Shown piece by piece: positions 60,143 to 64,000 of a stretch of 64,000 bases of DNA. The stretch is taken from assembly GCF_003345525.1 (NCBI RefSeq), contig NZ_QQNH01000006.1, positions 123,890 to 187,889 of the forward strand, in the 5' to 3' direction. Every line of letters begins with the position of its first letter. Position 1 is the first letter of the stretch. Origin of the DNA: Pelagibacterium lacus (lineage in GTDB: Bacteria > Pseudomonadota > Alphaproteobacteria > Rhizobiales > Devosiaceae). Under the pieces are notes generated by a model that did not search any database, had not been told where the DNA came from, and worked only from the letters and a program-made list of their open reading frames with translations. Both the position numbers and the translations under genes were made by a program.

Positions 60143-60988
60143 ATGCTGTCGAGTATACCGGAGGCATGGGGTCCTAAGTTTCAACATGACGGGGGTGCGG
60201 TCACCCGCACGCATACCGGCCCCGACACGATCGAGTTTAAAGCGCCAGCACACATGATGATCATCATGTTCAATCCTCAGCCTGGCCGCGAGATTGGGCT
60301 CAACAGCGATCGCAGAGCCATAGGCATGGCGCCTATGGGTTCACTCGAGATTGTCCCGGACCAATCGGAGCTCTTCGCGCGCTGGCGCAAGGAAAAGCAA
60401 AGCCTTTTGGTCGCCGTCCAACCAGAGCGGCTCCGTGATCTGGCCGGCATGGAATTCGATAACGAGACGTTCGAGCTTCATCCGCCCACGCTCGGTCATA
60501 CCGACCGCAAGGCGCATAAACTGGCCTGCAACATGCGGTATGAAATCGAAAATCGCGAGCTGGCCTGGCGTGAAAATCTCGACGCCCTGATCACCGCATT
60601 CAGCATTCACCTCCTGCGCAATTATTCGTCGTTGCGACCCAGTCCACCCCGCCGGTTTACCGGCGGAATGGCTCCCTCGACCTGGCGCAGGATCAACGAC
60701 TTTATTCATGGCCACCTGAATGAAACCTTGACGTTGAAACAGCTGGCCATCATTGCCGGGCTGTCGCCAAGCCAACTCGCGCGGGCCTTCAGGCAGACTG
60801 CCGGCCAATCGCCGCATCAGTACATCATCGGCTGCCGCCTCATGCTTGCCCGCCATTTGATCGTCAGTACCGACATGCCGCTGGAAAAAATTTCACGGAC
60901 CGTTGGCTTCTCAAGCAATAGCCATATGACCGCTACGATGCGGCGGGCGTGGCACAAGACCCCTACCGACTTGCGCAACGAGCCCTGA
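60143..60988 (+). CDS. AraC-family transcriptional regulator
   Basis: A C-terminal double HTH domain (LNETLTLKQLAIIAGLSPSQLARAF and MPLEKISRTVGFSSNSHMTATM) follows an N-terminal sensor region of unknown ligand. It is divergent from the lipoprotein gene of the cassette. I chose the ATG at 60143 (281 residues) because GGGGAGG lies nine bases upstream. A GTG at 60098 overlaps its own GGGAGG, which is too close to serve. Confidence 0.88.
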   Translation: MLSSIPEAWGPKFQHDGGAVTRTHTGPDTIEFKAPAHMMIIMFNPQPGREIGLNSDRRAIGMAPMGSLEIVPDQSELFARWRKEKQSLLVAVQPERLRDLAGMEFDNETFELHPPTLGHTDRKAHKLACNMRYEIENRELAWRENLDALITAFSIHLLRNYSSLRPSPPRRFTGGMAPSTWRRINDFIHGHLNETLTLKQLAIIAGLSPSQLARAFRQTAGQSPHQYIIGCRLMLARHLIVSTDMPLEKISRTVGFSSNSHMTATMRRAWHKTPTDLRNEP

Positions 60989-61375
60989 GTACGAGATTTC
61001 TGCCGACACAATCTGCTCGGGCGGTCGTGTCCGATCTCATTGCCTCGGAAACCGATGATTCAAACCATCATAGTAGGGGGGTGTTTTGCGCATTTAATGC
61101 AACCATGGATGAATGACGGCTTTCGGGTCCTATCAGGAAGAGTTGCTACGTCCGAAAAGGCGTCGAAACCAGAATGTCCGGTATAAGTCGTTGGTGGACT
61201 GATCGGAGGCGTCGACCAAGCGAACATCACATAATGCGTATTTTATTTGGTCCCCAAAATCGCTGAAACGCCCGCATTTCTTGGCGTTTCGGGAGATTTC
61301 AATTCTTCGGTCGCGGGGGCGGGGCAACGACATCATCATGGTTTGTAACAGACCGCAACAAACCATGAGCTTCCC
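60989..61375. other. Gene-free region with hairpins before the recombinase
   Basis: About 390 bp with no convincing gene and low GC. It contains a GAAACGCC/GGCGTTTC hairpin at 61265-61290, CGATGATT near 61052 and the perfect inverted repeat at 61337-61367. Confidence 0.5.
61337..61367. repeat. Inverted repeat before recombinase start
   Basis: CATGGTTTGT and ACAAACCATG form a perfect 10-bp inverted repeat separated by 11 bases, ending eight bases before the recombinase ATG. It may be a regulatory operator or a recombinase-arm site. Confidence 0.45.
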
Positions 61376-61948
61376 ATGCGCCAAGCCCGAGTGCTCACCG
61401 ATCCCGAATTCAAACGCCTGCTGGCCGTGGTAGCGCAGCGCAAACATGCAGCACGTGATCGCATGACGTTAATGCTGTCGCACCTCGCAGGTTTGCGGGT
61501 TGGGGAAATCGCCGGGTTGATCCTGCGGGACGTATTCGAGCCCAATGGCGATGTGCGCGAGCAGCTTCGGGTTCGCGCCGGAATCGCGAAGGGCGGGCAT
61601 GAACGCGTCGTGTTCATGAGCGAACGCCTGCGTCGGGAGGTGATCCGTTACCGCGAGGCCATAATTAGTAATCATGGGGATCGGGATCGTCCGTTCCTGC
61701 TCACCCAGAAGCGCACCGCGTTCTCCCCGAATACGCTCTGTCAGCTGATGGGCCAGCTCTATCGGGCCGCTGGCCTCGATGGTGCATCATCCCATTCTGG
61801 CCGTCGCTGGTTCATCACCCAGCTTGCGCACTCAGGGGTGTCACCGAAAGTGATCATGACATTGGCTGGGCATCGAAACCTGACCACGACCCAGCGCTAT
61901 ATTGACGTGCGCGATGACATGATGCGGGCAGCAGTCGAACTGTTATAG
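61376..61948 (+). CDS. Short tyrosine recombinase (catalytic domain only)
   Basis: A 190-residue phage-integrase-family protein. All catalytic residues are in place: Arg41 in LAGLRVGEIAG, Lys72 in IAKGGHERV, His140 and Arg143 in SSHSGRRWF, His166 in LAGHRNLTT and Tyr175 in QRYID. The N-terminal core-binding domain of normal integrases (which have 300-400 residues) is absent. Such short forms are known in rhizobial mobile elements. No clear ribosome site. Confidence 0.9.
   Translation: MRQARVLTDPEFKRLLAVVAQRKHAARDRMTLMLSHLAGLRVGEIAGLILRDVFEPNGDVREQLRVRAGIAKGGHERVVFMSERLRREVIRYREAIISNHGDRDRPFLLTQKRTAFSPNTLCQLMGQLYRAAGLDGASSHSGRRWFITQLAHSGVSPKVIMTLAGHRNLTTTQRYIDVRDDMMRAAVELL
61659..61678. repeat. 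Palindromic 20-bp repeat, copy inside recombinase
   Basis: CCATAATTAGTAATCATGGG lies in the coding region. The same motif recurs after the gene with two differences. Confidence 0.55.
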
Positions 61949-61974
61949 CCGAGCACGTGGAAAGCAATTATCTC

Positions 61975-61994
61975 CCATGATTAGTAATTATGGG
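61975..61994. repeat. Palindromic 20-bp repeat, copy after recombinase
   Basis: CCATGATTAGTAATTATGGG, 27 bases after the stop, is 18/20 identical to the internal copy and is the core of a larger near-perfect palindrome at 61971-61997. Confidence 0.55.
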
Positions 61995-62235
61995 AGAAAC
62001 CGATTCTTGTTAACCATAATTATACAGTATCGTTGCACGCTGTGGAATTCGTGATATTTCCTCTCTCGTGGCGTGACCTGATGCTGGTCACGGGAATAGC
62101 GCGGTCTATTATGCTGCGCTATTTCAGTCAGAAGGGGTGGCTCAACCCCGAATCCAACCTATGGGTCCGCTCGCGGACATGGTTTCTTCAGACGCCGATG
62201 GGCTCTGGGGAGTAATGATCTCGGTCACCAACCAT

Positions 62236-62469
62236 AGGGCAAGCACAGGTGCAACCCGAGAGGGTGGCGTTCGATAAGAAGCGGCTTCGGCCCTCCCCAG
62301 ACATGGGGCTGCTGTTGAAACAGTAGGAACGCTCAGTATGGAGGCGGCACCAAACGAGATCGCTCCGCAAGCGGCTCACCTAAGTCCCGACATGTCGTCG
62401 GGCGGGTGAGCCGTTTCGCGTTGAGAGCAACGGCCCACCTTTCAAACCTACGTTTTGAAAGGACTCAAA
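62236..62469 (+). ncRNA. Candidate structured RNA or long leader
   Basis: A gene-free stretch (the whole gap 61949-62469 is 521 bp) that forms consecutive hairpins. GGCGTTC pairs with GAACGC over about 60 bases, and inside it lie CCCCA/TGGGG, CTGCTGT/ACAGTAG and GAAG/CTTC. Before it are GCAC/GTGC and ACCC/GGGT. Behind it are a nested CGGCTCACC/GGTGAGCCG and CCCGAC/GTCGGG hairpin at 62372-62413 and a CCTTTCAAA/TTTGAAAGG stem at 62438-62462 that holds the ribosome site of the next gene. No known RNA class is recognised. Confidence 0.5.
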
Positions 62470-63312
62470 ATGAGCCAGAAAAAGAGCGACAAGACCACCA
62501 CTGCTGCCTCCCCGACACTCGATGAGACTGTCCGCAAATTCAGCGATTACGACGATTTCCGCCAATTCGTTGACACGTTCAGCGGAGAGGTCCTGCGGCA
62601 GGAGACCGAGCACAAGGAAGCCGTGGAGGCCCTGAAGGTCCAGAAACGCGTTGCAACCTACATTACCTTGGGCCAAGCCCTCGGGATGTGCACCGTGCTT
62701 GGGTCAGACGAGAACCGCCCCTTCCTCTTGCGTTTGTTGGCCGATCGCGGGATTGCGTGGGCCAAGGACGAGCAGAACGAGTTTCTGCCGTTCTGCAAGC
62801 TTTTGTTCGGCCATTTCGATGACAAGGGAAAGTTTGTCGTTGACCCGACCGCCAACGCCTACGCCCCTGTGTTGCGCTATCTTGATGAGCACAATATCCC
62901 ACCTGCGGACGTAGCGCAGTTCATCGAGACCTTCTCGGGCAAATACGGCAAGAAGCTCGACGGCATCCGCAAGCAGGACCAGCAGAACCATGGAACTGGT
63001 CCCGACCACACGGCGGCACAAGCCGCTCTTGATCTGCTGTTGTCGGAGCCCGCACCCGCCGAGATTTCCCTGAAGCCGGAGAACCTGTTGGGCACGCCCG
63101 TGGAGGGCAAGCTGGCCGCCATGTGGGGGGAATGGAACGAAGGTCGTTTCATCCCTCGCGGGTTCATCAACTCCACTGCGGGACAGGTGGAGAAGCTGGC
63201 CCGGAAGCAGGCGGTCGCCAATGAGGGGGCCCTTCGTCGCCGACAACTAGCGCGTCAGGATGCCAAGATCATTCAGCTGGAAGCCCAGCTGAAGGCCAAA
63301 GCCTCCAACTAA
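62470..63312 (+). CDS. Unrecognised protein, coiled-coil C-terminus
   Basis: A 280-residue soluble protein. It has a Lys/Thr-rich start, a helical region with KFSDYDDFRQFVDTFSGEVL, a central globular part (FLLRLLADRGIAWAKDEQNEF), a charged loop, and a C-terminal coiled coil (ALRRRQLARQDAKIIQLEAQL). No domain is recognised. AAAGGA precedes the ATG at 62470, within a hairpin. The gene follows the structured stretch on the same strand, and is probably cotranscribed with the next gene. Confidence 0.72.
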   Translation: MSQKKSDKTTTAASPTLDETVRKFSDYDDFRQFVDTFSGEVLRQETEHKEAVEALKVQKRVATYITLGQALGMCTVLGSDENRPFLLRLLADRGIAWAKDEQNEFLPFCKLLFGHFDDKGKFVVDPTANAYAPVLRYLDEHNIPPADVAQFIETFSGKYGKKLDGIRKQDQQNHGTGPDHTAAQAALDLLLSEPAPAEISLKPENLLGTPVEGKLAAMWGEWNEGRFIPRGFINSTAGQVEKLARKQAVANEGALRRRQLARQDAKIIQLEAQLKAKASN

Positions 63313-63332
63313 CAGCAACCACGCCCACGATA

Positions 63333-63360
63333 GCGACGGGGCGCGAATGTGCCTCGTCGC
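63333..63360 (+). promoter_or_regulatory. Hairpin between the two unrecognised genes
   Basis: GCGACG pairs with CGTCGC and the stem extends by G-T, G-C and G-C pairs to a 9-nt loop. It lies between the two unrecognised genes, before the AAGGA ribosome site of the second, and may adjust expression between them. Confidence 0.4.
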
Positions 63361-63384
63361 GCGGTTTCTCAAGGAAAATCTATT

Positions 63385-63915
63385 ATGACGAATGACCTCT
63401 GGCGTCAGCAGGTGGAATCCCTGCTGATTACCCTCAAGAATGGCGGGAATCCCCTTGCCAATGATGCTTTGCTCGAACTGCTAGGACCTGATCTCTATGC
63501 GCGGTTCTGGGAGACCCAGCTCGAAGCGGAAGATGAGGATATCGCCCGCTTCGACGCGGTCAATAAGGCGGGCCTACCCGGCCCGGTCAAGGGCTACCTC
63601 TCCACCCGCGAAAGCGCCCTCACAGCTCTGAAGAAGTTGCGGCAGCTTCAAAAGCGTCAGGCCGCTCAAACCGCGCTAAAGCGGAAGCACATCGACGAAA
63701 TCGTAAAGATGGCACGGAAAGCACTTGAACGGCTTTCCGACCACGACAGGGCGTTTTTGTGGCTCGACGAGATAGTCAGGGACGAGCCCGCTGAACGCCT
63801 TCCTCCTCTCCTGCCACTTCACCTCGTTGGCGATCCCTACAGGCAGCCATTCGAAGTCCGAGCCCAAATTGCAATTCTGGAAGCCGCACTGGCCGCCGAA
63901 GCGCAGAAGCTTTGA
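63385..63915 (+). CDS. Unrecognised protein, helical
   Basis: A 176-residue soluble protein that starts MTNDLWRQQVESLLI and is rich in long helices, with a coiled-coil-like ESALTALKKLRQLQKRQAAQTALKRK and KMARKALERLSDHDRAFLWLDEI. No known family. AAGGA lies before the ATG. It follows the 280-residue protein by 72 bases and probably forms a two-gene operon. Confidence 0.72.
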   Translation: MTNDLWRQQVESLLITLKNGGNPLANDALLELLGPDLYARFWETQLEAEDEDIARFDAVNKAGLPGPVKGYLSTRESALTALKKLRQLQKRQAAQTALKRKHIDEIVKMARKALERLSDHDRAFLWLDEIVRDEPAERLPPLLPLHLVGDPYRQPFEVRAQIAILEAALAAEAQKL

Positions 63916-63936
63916 TCCCCATGAGAACGGCGGTGC

Positions 63937-64000
63937 AAAATTAGTCCACGGTAGCGGCTGGATTGTCCTGCTGCGGGCGGCTTAAAAGTCGTCCACCTAT
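63937..64000. mobile_element. Possible end of an IS21-family element at window edge
   Basis: AAAATTAGTCCAC at 63937-63949 and AAAAGTCGTCCAC at 63984-63996 agree in 11 of 13 positions. On the other strand they read GTGGAC..TTTT. Such repeated short motifs at the termini are typical of IS21-family ends. No transposase is in view, so this is tentative. Confidence 0.4.

Larger units (their letters stand above)
53191..64000. mobile_element. Accessory genomic island inserted in yifB/comM (right end not reached)
   Basis: Starting at the yifB break, gene content turns to transport, envelope, regulator and recombinase genes, with lower GC and weaker codon bias than the core, most clearly at 61.0-62.1 kb. 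A tyrosine recombinase lies inside. The other yifB half is not in the window, so the island extends past 64 kb or the gene was lost. Insertions into comM are known, for example the AbaR elements of Acinetobacter, but this element is not of that type by its genes. Confidence 0.75.

Noticed and set aside
61133..61447. A 104-codon minus-strand frame before the recombinase
   Set aside because: Overlaps the recombinase start antisense; no ribosome site.
62033..62215. A 60-codon open frame with a TTG start after the recombinase
   Set aside because: No ribosome site and unusual composition; may be a decayed gene but cannot be supported.

Overview
The window is GC-rich bacterial chromosome for most of its length. 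The gene content fits an alphaproteobacterium of the order Hyphomicrobiales, possibly Devosiaceae: a RegB/RegA redox two-component pair, DUF2259 and DUF2852 proteins, an MccR/RamB-type short-chain acyl-CoA regulator beside isocitrate lyase, and the tsaB-rimI-fur-plsC-miaB-phoH-ybeY-corC cluster. The genus is an inference from gene content, not from a marker phylogeny.

Layout. (1) 1-12 kb: the 3' part of pnp, a YciI-like protein, a 2-hydroxyacid dehydrogenase, an SH3 protein, then a long minus-strand run (ThiF/MoeB-like, DUF2259, dut, a lipoprotein, coaBC, ubiB, ubiE) facing mutM and rpsT. (2) 12-22 kb: the replication block dnaA-dnaN-recF-gyrB followed by a class A penicillin-binding protein. 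(3) 22-32 kb: YgjP-like metallopeptidase, DUF2852, regB-regA, and the tightly packed tsaB-to-corC housekeeping operon with several 4-nt ATGA/GTGA overlaps. (4) 32-42 kb: tatA, a Nfu-type Fe-S scaffold, usp, trpS, murJ, glnD, mutS and an OlsB-like acyltransferase. (5) 42.8-46.8 kb: a xylose unit of a LacI-type regulator, xylB and xylA, with a shared 17-bp motif in front of both the regulator and xylB. (6) 46.8-52.3 kb: ohr, the acyl-CoA regulator, a small ORF, aceA and prfC. Three sites resembling the ParB-binding parS sequence lie here.

At about 53.19 kb the yifB/comM gene is cut just before its P-loop and the sequence changes character. From there to the end of the window lies an accessory island of visibly lower GC. 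Its left edge carries three copies of a 17-bp repeat; two of them face each other across 6 bp, like a tyrosine-recombinase core site. The island holds a minus-strand cassette of nine genes: a four-gene set of small exported proteins (one a lipoprotein with EPGQT repeats), a PrsW-type intramembrane protease, a glutamate-receptor-like protein without a K+ selectivity filter, a membrane protein, DedA and a glycolipid-binding-family protein. An AraC-type regulator is divergent to it. Beyond this are a short tyrosine recombinase, a gene-free stretch that folds into many consecutive hairpins, two unrecognised coiled-coil proteins, and what looks like one end of an IS21-family element at the window edge.

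The island cassette and the structured stretch at 62.2-62.47 kb are the parts most likely to contain something undescribed. No tRNA, rRNA or CRISPR array was seen.
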